NCBI RefSeq assembly: GCF_038050405.1 | Contig: NZ_CP150901.1 | Span: 2,790,001-2,854,000 of the forward strand | Reading direction: 5' to 3' | Origin: Paraburkholderia sp. IMGN_8 | Lineage (GTDB): Bacteria > Pseudomonadota > Gammaproteobacteria > Burkholderiales > Burkholderiaceae | Length of the DNA: 64,000 nucleotides | In this document: positions 17,734 through 26,415 of the stretch, piece by piece | Numbering within the stretch: the stretch's first letter is position 1 | Layout: each line of letters opens with the position of its first letter | The notes under the pieces: model-generated | What the model saw: the letters and a program-made list of their open reading frames with translations, nothing else | Told to the model about the DNA's origin: nothing | Databases searched by the model: none | Made by a program: the position numbers and the translations under genes

Positions 17734-18013
17734 GATGACCTCCTTGAGCGCGGCAGATTCTCACCGCTCTCGCTAGCCATTTTAGGAAAATCTGCAAAAA
17801 CGTGCTGCGGCGCCGCGGAAGCGACGCTTGACCATGCAGTCGGAGAGCTTTTCACAGACGGCGCCGGGCAATTTCCGCTACAGGGCCTTTTCTGCCTTCC
17901 AACAATCACAGCGCTGAACAACAAAATTAGTTCTCGACGTTCGGAATAAGTCGGCGCCCGTTGGGTTCACTCCATTGAAGCATGTGCCAACACGAAAAAG
18001 GAGGGACACCCTT

Positions 18014-18511
18014 ATGCCAGTCTCGATCCGTCTGTCTGTCCCAGTGGTATTGAGCGCAGCCGTCGCGCTTGCCATGTCTGGAGTTGGAATACCCCCGTCG
18101 TTCGCCGCTGCACCGCAGGCCGCAAGCTCAGACGAAGCGCCGTTTCTTCAAGAGAATGACGCCGCGATGACGAAGATGATGGCCGACATGTCTATCAGGC
18201 CGACGGGCGATGTTGACCGGGATTTCGTCGCGATGATGGTACCTCACCACCAGGGCGCCATTGACATGGCACAGGCCGAATTGCGCTATGGACGCAACGA
18301 GCAATTGCGTCGCATCGCGCAGGAAATCGTCGTCGAGCAACAACAGGAGATCGTTGCGATGCACCTCGCGCTTGGTCAGCCCCTGCCGCCGTCGACACCC
18401 GCACCAGACCAGCAAGAGCCTGCTTCCTCATCCGCGGGGGACGCACACGCGATGTCCCACCACAGCATGCAGATGAACATGCTGAGCCACACGCAAAAGG
18501 AGCCGCAATGA
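18014..18511 (+). CDS. DUF305 secreted copper/metal-associated protein
   Basis: A 165-residue secreted protein: signal peptide to about residue 32, then a DUF305 helical-hairpin domain with the signature DFVAMMVPHHQGAIDMAQ and a later EQQQEIVAMH. The tail is His/Met-rich (AMSHHSMQMNMLSHT). Such His and Met clusters are typical of periplasmic copper-binding proteins, so metal binding is plausible. The ATG at 18014 has AAGGAGGG 9 bases upstream; an in-frame ATG at 17975 lacks this. The stop codon overlaps the start of the following beta-propeller gene (ATGA), so the pair is translationally coupled. Confidence 0.85.
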   Translation: MPVSIRLSVPVVLSAAVALAMSGVGIPPSFAAAPQAASSDEAPFLQENDAAMTKMMADMSIRPTGDVDRDFVAMMVPHHQGAIDMAQAELRYGRNEQLRRIAQEIVVEQQQEIVAMHLALGQPLPPSTPAPDQQEPASSSAGDAHAMSHHSMQMNMLSHTQKEPQ

Positions 18512-19995
18512 AACACACGTCCCTTCTCACTTTGGCGCTGACCATTGCAGCACTGGCCGCAGCCCAGTTCGCATGGGCTGGACAGGCCCCTGGTTCGTCA
18601 TCCGAACCAGATATTCCGGTCAGCCACCATGACCGCGTCTATGCCGCCGAGCAATTCTCGAACACCGTCTCCGTTATCGATCCGGCGGACAACAGGGTGG
18701 TCGGGGTGATTCGTCTGGGAGACCCGTCGCCAGGCAACTTCAGTCCGTTGTACAAAGGCCAGTTGCTCGTGCACGGCATGGGGTATTCGCCCGATCACCG
18801 CACAATTGCTGTGGTGTCCATCGGCTCGAACTCGGTCTCCTTCATCGATACGCAGACGAATGCCGTCAAGCACGTCACATACGTTGGGCGCTCGCCTCAC
18901 GAAGCTTTCTTTACGCCTGACGGCAAGGAGGTTTGGGTGACTGTGCGCGGCGAAAACTATGTGGCCGTGCTTGACGGTACAACGTTTGAAGAAAAATCCC
19001 GGATCACCGTGCCGGCCGGCCCAGGCATGCAGATCTTCTCGCCAGACGGGAAGTATGGCTACGTGTGTTCATCGTTCAACCCCGAAACGAAGGTCATCTC
19101 GGTTGCTGACCACAAGATTGTCGGCACGGTGAAGCAGGCAAGCCCCTTCTGCCCGGACATCGCTGCGACCCCGGACGGCAAGCAGATATGGTTTACGCTC
19201 AAGGATGTGGGCAAAACCCAGGTGTTCGACGCGCGGCCGCCATTCGGGCTGATCAGGACACTCGACACGGGCCCGATTACGAACCATGTGAACATCGTGC
19301 ATAACGCTAACGGTACGTTCGCCTATGTGACCGTCGGAGGCCTGAACCAGGTCAAGGTGTTCCGAACCGACGACTTCTCGCAGGTTTCGACGATTTCCGT
19401 CGGCAACCTGCCGCATGGGCTATGGCCGTCCGGTGACGGCAGCCGTATCTACGTCGGCCTTGAAAATGCCGACGCGATGACCGCCATCGATACGCTGACG
19501 AACAGGGTAATCGCGACCGTACCCATCGGCCAGGCGCCGCAGGCTGTCACCTATGTACCGAATGCGGTCCCGGAAGGAGACGGCACGCAAAATACGCAGC
19601 CGCTCGGTCTCGCCGGGCAGAGTACGCACCTGGTCCTCGTTCCCGTGGGCTCGGGCAAGTCGGCGGACGTCGCTAGCGCACCCACGACTGTCGCATTGTT
19701 CGACCAGGGTCTCGTGCAGGTCCTTCAGGCGGCCGTCACTGGCCTGCAGCCAAAGCAACCGTATGTGCTGGGCCTCGCAGACAACTCTGACGGCACCGGC
19801 AACATAGAAGCGCTGGCGAACTTCATGACCAATCCAGCGGGTTCTGCGATTGTGAATGCGCTCGGCCAGATCCGCCAGTTGGTCACGCCCGGCGTGGGCA
19901 CTGCTGGCGACAGGCACCGCTACCTCGTGATTGCGCCGCAAGTTTCAGGCAAGCCGGGAGCACCGGTACAGGTGCAGGCACTGCTCGCGTCGTAG
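18508..19995 (+). CDS. Secreted YVTN-type beta-propeller protein
   Basis: A 495-residue periplasmic or exported protein with a signal peptide (ALTIAALAAAQFAWA, cleavage near 25). It has at least six YVTN/cytochrome-d1-like blades, each recognisable by a VSVIDPADNRVVGVI-like unit (e.g. NSVSFIDTQTNAV, NYVAVLDGTTFEE, TAIDTLTNRVIATV). The last 130 residues (after VPEGDGTQNTQPLG) form a separate non-propeller domain of unknown type. There is no haem motif. It is coupled to the DUF305 gene by a 4-base overlap and has AAGGAG upstream. Likely a scaffold or metal-homeostasis partner of the DUF305 protein; function unproven. Confidence 0.85.
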   Translation: MKHTSLLTLALTIAALAAAQFAWAGQAPGSSSEPDIPVSHHDRVYAAEQFSNTVSVIDPADNRVVGVIRLGDPSPGNFSPLYKGQLLVHGMGYSPDHRTIAVVSIGSNSVSFIDTQTNAVKHVTYVGRSPHEAFFTPDGKEVWVTVRGENYVAVLDGTTFEEKSRITVPAGPGMQIFSPDGKYGYVCSSFNPETKVISVADHKIVGTVKQASPFCPDIAATPDGKQIWFTLKDVGKTQVFDARPPFGLIRTLDTGPITNHVNIVHNANGTFAYVTVGGLNQVKVFRTDDFSQVSTISVGNLPHGLWPSGDGSRIYVGLENADAMTAIDTLTNRVIATVPIGQAPQAVTYVPNAVPEGDGTQNTQPLGLAGQSTHLVLVPVGSGKSADVASAPTTVALFDQGLVQVLQAAVTGLQPKQPYVLGLADNSDGTGNIEALANFMTNPAGSAIVNALGQIRQLVTPGVGTAGDRHRYLVIAPQVSGKPGAPVQVQALLAS

Positions 19996-20119
19996 GTCAA
20001 TCTCGATGCGTGCGTCACCGGCCCAGGCGGAGTTCGGTGACGCTTGAGTTTTGCGCCAGCGTGTCGGCTACGAATCGGACGATAACCCCAAAAATACCCC
20101 AAAAATCGCAGCAAGTAGC

Positions 20120-21010
20120 CTACTTCCCCAACTGTGCGATGAAGGCGCGCGCCGCCGGCCCTGGCGGCGCGTCCTTGCGGTAAACAACCTTCATCGGCAT
20201 CACCGTATCGCGCGGCATACCTTCAATGCGAATCGTCACCAAGGTGCCACTTTCGAGATCCGCCTTGACCATGTGCAGGGGCATATGCCCCCAGCCCAGG
20301 CCCGCCTTCAGAAAGGCATACTTGGCCCCCAGATCCGCGAGCCTCCATGTCGAGGCGGACAGTACACCGAATTCGCGTCCCTGAGACAACGCGGTTCGGT
20401 CGCTGAGTACGAGTTGCACGTGCTTCTTGATTGCGGCAGCGGAAATAAGGCCTCGGAAATTTGCGAACGGATGAGAGGGGCTGACGACCGTAACGAGTTC
20501 AAGCTCGCGCAAGGATTCGACCTGCAGTTCGTCCGTCACGATTGGCAGAGTGCCAATCACGCCTATGGTGCAAATCCGATCCAGCACCAGCTTCATCACG
20601 CCACCCAGCGCCTCGACATAGAGCCGCAGCGGCGTGTACGGGTAATCCTTCTTGGCCTGAGCCGCCGCGCTCGTCAAGCTGTCCATTGGGTACATCACGT
20701 CCATCGCGACGGAGAGCTCGGGTTCCAGACCTTCTCGCATCGCGCGCGCTCGCGCCTTGAAGCCATCAATCGTGTCGGCCACGGAACGGGCGTCGAGCAG
20801 CAAGCTCTTGCCTGCGTCGGTGAGCTGCGGGTAACGGGCAGTGCGATCGAACAGCTTCACCCCGAGCTGTGCCTCGAGATTCGCGAGGGTCTGGCTGACC
20901 ACCGATTGCGCGCGCCGGAGCTTTCGCCCGGCTGCTGAGAAGCTGCCTTCATCGACCGCCGCGATGAAGGTCCTAAGCTGGTCCAGTGTAACGCCGTCGA
21001 GCATATCCAT
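20120..21010 (-). CDS. LysR-family transcriptional regulator (divergent to pirin)
   Basis: A 296-residue LysR regulator from the ATG at 21010 (an upstream ATG at 21052 gives 14 extra residues that look non-conserved). The HTH is LDQLRTFIAAVDEGSFSAAG with VVSQTLANLEAQLG; the effector domain includes VVSPSHPF. It diverges from the pirin gene across about 95 bases, the usual arrangement in which LysR controls a pirin plus alkene-reductase operon. Here the alkene-reductase gene has decayed (22006-22153). Confidence 0.9.
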   Translation of the reverse strand: MDMLDGVTLDQLRTFIAAVDEGSFSAAGRKLRRAQSVVSQTLANLEAQLGVKLFDRTARYPQLTDAGKSLLLDARSVADTIDGFKARARAMREGLEPELSVAMDVMYPMDSLTSAAAQAKKDYPYTPLRLYVEALGGVMKLVLDRICTIGVIGTLPIVTDELQVESLRELELVTVVSPSHPFANFRGLISAAAIKKHVQLVLSDRTALSQGREFGVLSASTWRLADLGAKYAFLKAGLGWGHMPLHMVKADLESGTLVTIRIEGMPRDTVMPMKVVYRKDAPPGPAARAFIAQLGK

Positions 21011-21105
21011 CGCTCCACTCGATATATACGATCTAAAAATATAGGCTTTCAAGATGGAGTGCAGGCTCTTACCTTACGTGTATCGCGCTTTCTTGAGGTG
21101 GAGCC

Positions 21106-21987
21106 ATGAACATCGACACAGCCGTACTCAACCCGATTCCTGAAACAATGCTGGCGCCGCGCCGGATCTCTTTTCGCACTGGTGGCCGTGCGCACGGCGG
21201 CATTACTCGCCTGGCCAGTCCCTCCGATATCGGGGAGTTGATCAAGCCTTTTGTGTTCCTTGATCACGCCGTGGTCGTGCCGACCGGCAAGCCGATGTTC
21301 GGGATGCACCCGCACTCGGGCATCGCAACGCTCACAACCGTGCTGAGTGGCGGGATCTCCTATAGCGACACGACCGGCAAGAATGGCGAACTTCCAGCCG
21401 GTGGCCTCGAATGGATGAAGGCCGGCAATGGTGTCTGGCACGACGGAAACATATTGCCAGGCGAAACCGTACGCCTCTTTCAACTCTGGGTCGCCCTTCC
21501 GCCCTCGCTGGAGAATTCGCCGCCGGAAAGCCAATACATCTCGCCGGCCCAGGTCCAGCGGGATGGGCCGGTTCGCGTCATCCTCGGCCGCTATGGATCT
21601 GCGGCGAGCGATATCCGTGCGCCCCAAGGCATCAACTATTTCCATGTCGAACTGAACGCTGGGGATACGTGGCGATACGTGCCGCCTGCCGGACACAACG
21701 TCGCGTGGCTGGCGATCGACAAGGGCCGCCTGAACGCATCCGAGCCGATCGAGGCCGGGGAACTCGCCGTGTTCGAGGAATCCGACGGGGCACCCATTGA
21801 GCTACATGCCGAGGGCGCGACGTCGTTCGTCATCGGCTCCGCTATCAAGCACCGCCATCCACTGGTTCTCGGTAACTACTCAGTGCACACGAGCACGGAC
21901 GCGCTCGCGCAGGGCGAGGCCGAGATCCGCCGCATTGGCCGCGATCTGATCGCGCAGGGTCGCGTCATCCCGGTTCGACAAACTTGA
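21106..21987 (+). CDS. Pirin-family bicupin protein
   Basis: A 293-residue two-cupin protein. The N-terminal cupin carries the pirin metal ligands in MFGMHPHSGIATLT (residues about 64-77: His66, His68) with a later H112 in NGVWHDG and the conserved E/Q positions. Bacterial pirins act as quercetinases or as redox-responsive regulators of metabolic enzymes; which applies cannot be told. RBS GAGGTGGAG precedes the ATG. Transcribed away from a LysR regulator, with a ruined old-yellow-enzyme gene downstream that was probably once co-transcribed. Confidence 0.9.
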   Translation: MNIDTAVLNPIPETMLAPRRISFRTGGRAHGGITRLASPSDIGELIKPFVFLDHAVVVPTGKPMFGMHPHSGIATLTTVLSGGISYSDTTGKNGELPAGGLEWMKAGNGVWHDGNILPGETVRLFQLWVALPPSLENSPPESQYISPAQVQRDGPVRVILGRYGSAASDIRAPQGINYFHVELNAGDTWRYVPPAGHNVAWLAIDKGRLNASEPIEAGELAVFEESDGAPIELHAEGATSFVIGSAIKHRHPLVLGNYSVHTSTDALAQGEAEIRRIGRDLIAQGRVIPVRQT

Positions 21988-22005
21988 ACCTTTCGAGGAA
22001 TCGAC

Positions 22006-22153
22006 ATGAACCCTCTCGACGAAACCATGCGCATCGGACGCCATACGCTGCGCAACCGCCGACGCGCCGCTCAATGCGCCGGAACGCGACACGTTCTTTT
22101 CCGACGGCCCCCAAGGCTATATCGACTACCCTGTTCTGGAGCAAACACGATGA
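22006..22153 (+). pseudogene. Alkene reductase (old yellow enzyme) remnant with large internal deletion
   Basis: Frame 1 from the ATG at 22006 reads MNPLDETMRIGRHTLRNR, the start of OYE/NemA-type alkene reductases (usually ...LxIGxxxLxNR followed by VMAPLTR). It then changes frame and reads ADAPLNAPERDTFF, then GPQGYIDYPVLEQ up to a TGA at 22151-22153, the characteristic OYE C terminus (APLN...T.Y..G..GYTDYP). About 310 internal codons are missing and the two ends are out of frame, so no product is expected. A ribosome-binding site (GAGGAA) still precedes the ATG. Confidence 0.75.
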
Positions 22154-22305
22154 ACCCGGCAGATCGATAGCAGATCGGAGATCACGATGTTCCTGTTTAT
22201 GAATCGCTCGGCGCTCCGTCAGTCAAACACGGAGCATGATGTAGATTCCAGAGGAGCCTGCGAGAATATTTGATTCACTCCCCCTCTAGCCGCTCAGGAA
22301 TCCTC

Positions 22306-24117
22306 ATGCCAGATGTCGCCCCGTCTACTGCGCGTATCAGTCCCCTGTTCGCCCTGTTGCCCTTCCTGCGCCCTTATGCCCGACGCTGGGCGCTTGCCTT
22401 CGTGGCGCTGGTGACGTCGGCGGGTGCGACCCTGGCGTTGCCGGTAACGTTCAAATATCTGATCGACCGGGGTTTCGCAGGCGGCGACCGGGCGCACATC
22501 GATCGCTATTTTCTGGCGCTATTCGCCGTTTCGCTGGTACTGGCCGGGGCCACGGCGCTGCGCTTCTATCTGGTGTCGTGGCTCGGCGAGCGGGTCACGG
22601 CCGACTTGCGGACGGCTGTCTACAAGCACGTGCTGGGAATGAGTCCGCAATTCTTCGAGAGCACGCAGAGCGGCGAGGTGCTGTCGCGACTTACCGCGGA
22701 CACGACGTTGATCCAGACGGTGGTGGGCACCAGCCTGTCTATGGGGCTGCGCAACTTCTTCCTGCTTGCCGGCGGCGTGGCGATGCTGGCGGTGACGAGC
22801 CCTGTGCTGTCGGGCTACATCATGGCCACGCTGGTCGTGGTGGTTGCACCCATCGTCATTTTCGGGCGGCGCGTGCGGAGGCTCTCGCGTGCAAGCCAGG
22901 ACAAGGTGGCGAACGCGAGCGCGCTGGCGGGGGAGGTGCTCAATGCCATGCCGACCGTGCAATCGTTTACGCAGGAGCCCCGCGAGGCGCGGCGGTTTGC
23001 TGGCATGGTCGATGCGGCATTCGAGACGGCGCTCAAGCGCATTCGGGCGCGCGCCTGGCTAACCGCCGTGGTCATCGTGCTGGTGTTCGCGGCTATCGTC
23101 TTCGTCCTGTGGCTAGGCGCGCAGGCGGTGCTGGCCGGGCAGATGACGGCTGGCCAATTGTCCCAGTTCATCCTTTACGCAGTGGTCACCGCCGGGGCTG
23201 TGGGGGCGGTCGCCGAGGTGTGGGGCGATCTGCAGCGGGCTGCCGGCGCCACCGAGCGGCTGCTGCAACTGCTGGCGGCGCGCTCGCCGGTGGCGCAGGC
23301 CGAAGCCGCGATCCGGCTGCCGACGCTCGGGGACGGCATCCGCTTCGACAACGTTAGCTTTTCGTATCCGTCCCGCCCCGGCATCGCCGCGCTCTCCGGC
23401 CTCTCGCTCGATGTCCGCCCGGGCGAGCATGTCGCGTTGGTCGGACCGTCCGGCGCCGGCAAGACCACCCTATTCCAACTGCTGCTGCGCTTTTACGACC
23501 CGCAAGCCGGCAGCATCCTCATCAACGGCGTCCCGACACGGCATGTGCCGCTTGCCGAGTTGCGCCGGGAAATCGGGGTGGTACTGCAGGAATCGGTGAT
23601 CTTTTCAGGCAGCGTGCTCGACAACATCCGCTACGGCGCGCCCGAAGCCACACTCGCTCAAGTTCAGCAGGCCGCCGAAATGGCCGCCGCGGCTGGCTTT
23701 ATCGAAGAACTGCCGCAACGCTACGACACGTTTCTCGGCGAGCGCGGAGTGCGGCTTTCTGGTGGACAGCGTCAGCGCATCGCGATTGCCCGCGCGATCC
23801 TGAAGAATCCACCCATCCTGCTGCTCGACGAGGCCACCAGTGCGCTCGATGCCGCCAGTGAACGACTGGTCCAACTGGCGCTGGACAATGCCGCGCAGAA
23901 TCGCACCACGCTGGTCATCGCGCACCGCCTCGCTACCGTACAACAAGCCGACCGCATTGTCGTTCTGGAACAAGGCCGCATCGTCGCGCAGGGCCGTCAC
24001 GCCGATCTCCTTCAGACCTCGCCGCTCTATGCGCAGCTTGCCGCCCTGCAGTTCGGCGAGCCGCTGGGGCAGACGGTGCAGCGCGGCGCTGTGCGCGATG
24101 ACGTCGCCTCTGCGTGA
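22306..24117 (+). CDS. ABC exporter half-transporter (ABCB/MsbA-like)
   Basis: A 603-residue fused half-transporter. The membrane domain has six helices (residues about 25-300). The nucleotide-binding domain holds Walker A GPSGAGKTT (about 386-394), the Q-loop LQESVIF, the signature LSGGQRQRIAIARA, Walker B ILLLDEATSALD and the H-loop VIAHRLATV. It resembles the ABCB6/7-like and MsbA-like bacterial exporters ('ABC transporter transmembrane domain-containing protein' with ...LLPFLRPYARRW at its start). It probably works as a homodimer; the substrate (lipid, peptide or xenobiotic) is unknown. ATG at 22306 is preferred over the upstream TTG at 22270. It stands alone between two gene remnants. 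Confidence 0.93.
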   Translation: MPDVAPSTARISPLFALLPFLRPYARRWALAFVALVTSAGATLALPVTFKYLIDRGFAGGDRAHIDRYFLALFAVSLVLAGATALRFYLVSWLGERVTADLRTAVYKHVLGMSPQFFESTQSGEVLSRLTADTTLIQTVVGTSLSMGLRNFFLLAGGVAMLAVTSPVLSGYIMATLVVVVAPIVIFGRRVRRLSRASQDKVANASALAGEVLNAMPTVQSFTQEPREARRFAGMVDAAFETALKRIRARAWLTAVVIVLVFAAIVFVLWLGAQAVLAGQMTAGQLSQFILYAVVTAGAVGAVAEVWGDLQRAAGATERLLQLLAARSPVAQAEAAIRLPTLGDGIRFDNVSFSYPSRPGIAALSGLSLDVRPGEHVALVGPSGAGKTTLFQLLLRFYDPQAGSILINGVPTRHVPLAELRREIGVVLQESVIFSGSVLDNIRYGAPEATLAQVQQAAEMAAAAGFIEELPQRYDTFLGERGVRLSGGQRQRIAIARAILKNPPILLLDEATSALDAASERLVQLALDNAAQNRTTLVIAHRLATVQQADRIVVLEQGRIVAQGRHADLLQTSPLYAQLAALQFGEPLGQTVQRGAVRDDVASA

Positions 24118-24121
24118 AGAC

Positions 24122-24298
24122 ATGATCGAGGTCAACGTGCCGGGCACAAAAGGCTATGCGGAAAATGCACCCGCGCTCATCGCCCAATGGCAAGGCATCT
24201 CCTTTGCCGAGCATCACGTACTGGTCGCGGATCTGACGGGATGCCTGATTGACGATAGTGGATCGGCTTGCATCTCTCGAAAATGCGGAATCGGGTAA
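24122..24298 (+). pseudogene. 5' fragment of a SAM-dependent methyltransferase
   Basis: The first 35 codons (MIEVNVPGTKGYAENAPALI, then QWQGISFAEHH) resemble the N terminus of a class I SAM-dependent methyltransferase family common in Burkholderia, which normally continues into a DIGAGTG motif. Here the frame loses similarity after about 24235 and stops at 24298, with no methyltransferase core. I read it as a truncated remnant. Fragment identity is from memory of the family and should be treated as tentative. Confidence 0.4.
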
Positions 24299-24490
24299 GT
24301 CCAGGTTTCGGTGAATTAGTTTTATCGCACCGAGCATCGCCTTAAAGCAAGGGACGAGGCTCTCATCGTTTCTCGCATCGCCAACCGAGGCGAGCGACAT
24401 CTCTTCTGTCGCAAGAATGGCAATTTCAACGTGTGCCATTGCGGCCCGAGACCTGCGTCCAAACTCTGCTCAGCTTCAGGTACCGTTCGC

Positions 24491-25432
24491 CTACGGAATC
24501 TGAGAAAGATTTCGCTTCGCCTCGAGTAGTTGAATCAGCAATTGATCGCGCTGGAGAAGCATTTCTGGAAAATTGTACGACTGCAGTTCCGTATCGACGC
24601 CTTTCGCGATCGACTCGATGTAGTCGTCCGTCTCGGGATACGTGCCCAGATCCCTGGCCCACTCGCGCTGGGCCGCACCCAGATGTTGCAGCACATGCCT
24701 GATGCCACCGGCGCCTCCAGAAGCGTGAAGGTTGAGAAACGGGCCGAGCAGTGCCCAGCGCAATCCTGGGCCGTAGGAGATCGCCGCGTCGACGTCCTCC
24801 ACAGACGCGACACCGCGCTGTACAAGACTAATGGCTTCTTGCCATATCGCAACCTGCAGACGGTTGGCGATATGACCTTTGACTTCTTTGTTGATCCGGA
24901 TGACCTTCTTGCCCGTTGAGGAATAGAACGCCATGGCCCTCGCTATGTTCTCGGGCGATGTAAGCCGGCCGCCACCGACCTCTACCAACGGAATGATGTG
25001 AGACGGATTGAATGGATGCCCAAGGACGATTCGTTCCGGATGCTTCGCGCCTGCCTGAATCTCGCTGATCGCCAGGCCCGACGACGACGAAGCGATGATC
25101 GCGTCTGCCCTTGCCGCCGATTCGATGCTTGCTATCAACGAGTGTTTGACATCCAGACGCTCGGGGCCGCTTTCTTGAATGAAATCGGCATTGCGCACCG
25201 CCGCGTCCACGTCAGTTGTGAAGGTCAGCTTTTCCCGCGAGGCGCCGTTCGCCAGCCCGAGTCTCTCGACTACAGGCCAACAGTTGTCGATCCAGTCGCG
25301 CAGGCGCGACTCAGCCCCCTCGCCGGGATCCATCGCCGTGACCGCAAAACCATGCGCCAGGAAATGCGTCGCCCAGCCTGCGCCAATAACGCCGGTGCCG
25401 ATGATAGCGATGTTGACGGCTCGCTTTGGCAT
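24491..25432 (-). CDS. 3-Hydroxyacyl-CoA-dehydrogenase-family L-carnitine dehydrogenase-like protein
   Basis: A 313-residue NAD-dependent beta-hydroxy acid dehydrogenase: Rossmann start IAIIGTGVIGAGWATHFLAHG (GxGxxG at about 12-17), SSSSGLAISE, then HPFNPSHIIPLVEVGGG, which contains the catalytic His of the 3-hydroxyacyl-CoA dehydrogenase family. Length and the SHIIPLVE motif match L-carnitine dehydrogenases, which oxidise free 3-hydroxy acids rather than CoA esters. It begins 3 bases after the stop of the BKACE gene, so the two form one unit: oxidation to a 3-keto acid, then CoA-dependent cleavage. Substrate may be carnitine or, given the neighbours, an aryl-3-hydroxypropionate. Confidence 0.85.
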   Translation of the reverse strand: MPKRAVNIAIIGTGVIGAGWATHFLAHGFAVTAMDPGEGAESRLRDWIDNCWPVVERLGLANGASREKLTFTTDVDAAVRNADFIQESGPERLDVKHSLIASIESAARADAIIASSSSGLAISEIQAGAKHPERIVLGHPFNPSHIIPLVEVGGGRLTSPENIARAMAFYSSTGKKVIRINKEVKGHIANRLQVAIWQEAISLVQRGVASVEDVDAAISYGPGLRWALLGPFLNLHASGGAGGIRHVLQHLGAAQREWARDLGTYPETDDYIESIAKGVDTELQSYNFPEMLLQRDQLLIQLLEAKRNLSQIP

Positions 25433-25435
25433 TGT

Positions 25436-26356
25436 CTAACCCTCCAGGCAGACAGCGTTGATTGTTTCGCGCAACGGCCGCAGTCCAATAATCTCGCGCG
25501 CCTCGGTCGGGGTGGCCGGCTCGTAACCCATCTCACGTACCAGGCGAACAAGCCGCTCGACCAATTGTACGTTGGTGGCCAACTCCCCCTGCTTGTAGTA
25601 CAGGTTGTCTTCGAGCCCGACGCGCACGTGGCCACCCAGCAAGAGCGAATTCATCGCGGCGGGCAACTGCGCCGCGCCGATGGCGCTGACATTGAAGACG
25701 GTGTTGCGGGGCAGGTGGTCGACCATGGTCTGCAACAGGCGAGGCGTGTAGGGTAATGCGCCCTGGAAGGCATTGGCACCGATGACGATATTGATAAAGT
25801 GCGGTGCGTCGTCGAGGCCCTCGTTGATGGCGCGCTGTACATCCTGGACGATGTCGGCAAGGCCGAACACCTCCCATTCGGGCTTGATGCCCCGCTCCTT
25901 CATCATCTGGGCAATCTGCCGGATTCGCGATGGCGGCGTCGCCACCAGGATCTCCTTGCCGCCGAAGCTTGCGATCACGGTCTGTGCATCGAGCGTGCAC
26001 ATCTCGACGCCGTCACCCCGCATTCCCTTAAGGCGTTCCTCCCACTGGATCTCCCACAGGCCGTTGTCGAGTTCGCGAACCATGTCGCCGTTAATTCCGC
26101 CGCCGGTGGAGTTGTTCAGGATGATGTCACACTTGTCGCGAATCAGCCGGTTGATGTGGCTATAGGTTGCAGGATCGCAGGTGGCCTCGTCGTCGGGACG
26201 TCGCGCATGCACTGCAACGACACTGGCACCGGCGTTGTAGCACCGGTAGGTGTCGTCAGCGATCTCCTGCGGCTGTGTCGGCAGGTTCGGGTTCATTTTC
26301 TTGTTCGCCATGCCGCCGGTCGGCGCGACGGTCACAATGACTTTGGGCTTGCTCAT
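25436..26356 (-). CDS. Beta-keto acid cleavage enzyme (BKACE, DUF849)
   Basis: A 306-residue TIM-barrel enzyme of the BKACE/3-keto-5-aminohexanoate cleavage family. It condenses a beta-keto acid with acetyl-CoA and splits it to acetoacetate plus an acyl-CoA. Visible motifs: VTVAPTGG near the start, [29 protein letters not shown] (Zn-binding His), LNNSTGGG and a later [16 protein letters not shown]. Dehydrocarnitine-cleaving members pair with carnitine dehydrogenase exactly as here. The presence of a thioesterase and 3-hydroxybenzoate hydroxylase close by suggests an aromatic keto acid as an alternative substrate. GGAG precedes the ATG. Confidence 0.9.
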   Translation of the reverse strand: MSKPKVIVTVAPTGGMANKKMNPNLPTQPQEIADDTYRCYNAGASVVAVHARRPDDEATCDPATYSHINRLIRDKCDIILNNSTGGGINGDMVRELDNGLWEIQWEERLKGMRGDGVEMCTLDAQTVIASFGGKEILVATPPSRIRQIAQMMKERGIKPEWEVFGLADIVQDVQRAINEGLDDAPHFINIVIGANAFQGALPYTPRLLQTMVDHLPRNTVFNVSAIGAAQLPAAMNSLLLGGHVRVGLEDNLYYKQGELATNVQLVERLVRLVREMGYEPATPTEAREIIGLRPLRETINAVCLEG

Positions 26357-26415
26357 GCTGGTCTTCTCCAGAGAAGAAATTGGTCTAAAGGATAGGATTG
26401 ACTATGGCGGCTCGA

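Noticed and set aside
24299..24439. Minus-strand frame beginning MAHVEIAILATEEMSLASVG
   Set aside because: Has an ATG but no clear ribosome-binding site, and it runs through the methyltransferase fragment; I could not tie it to a family.
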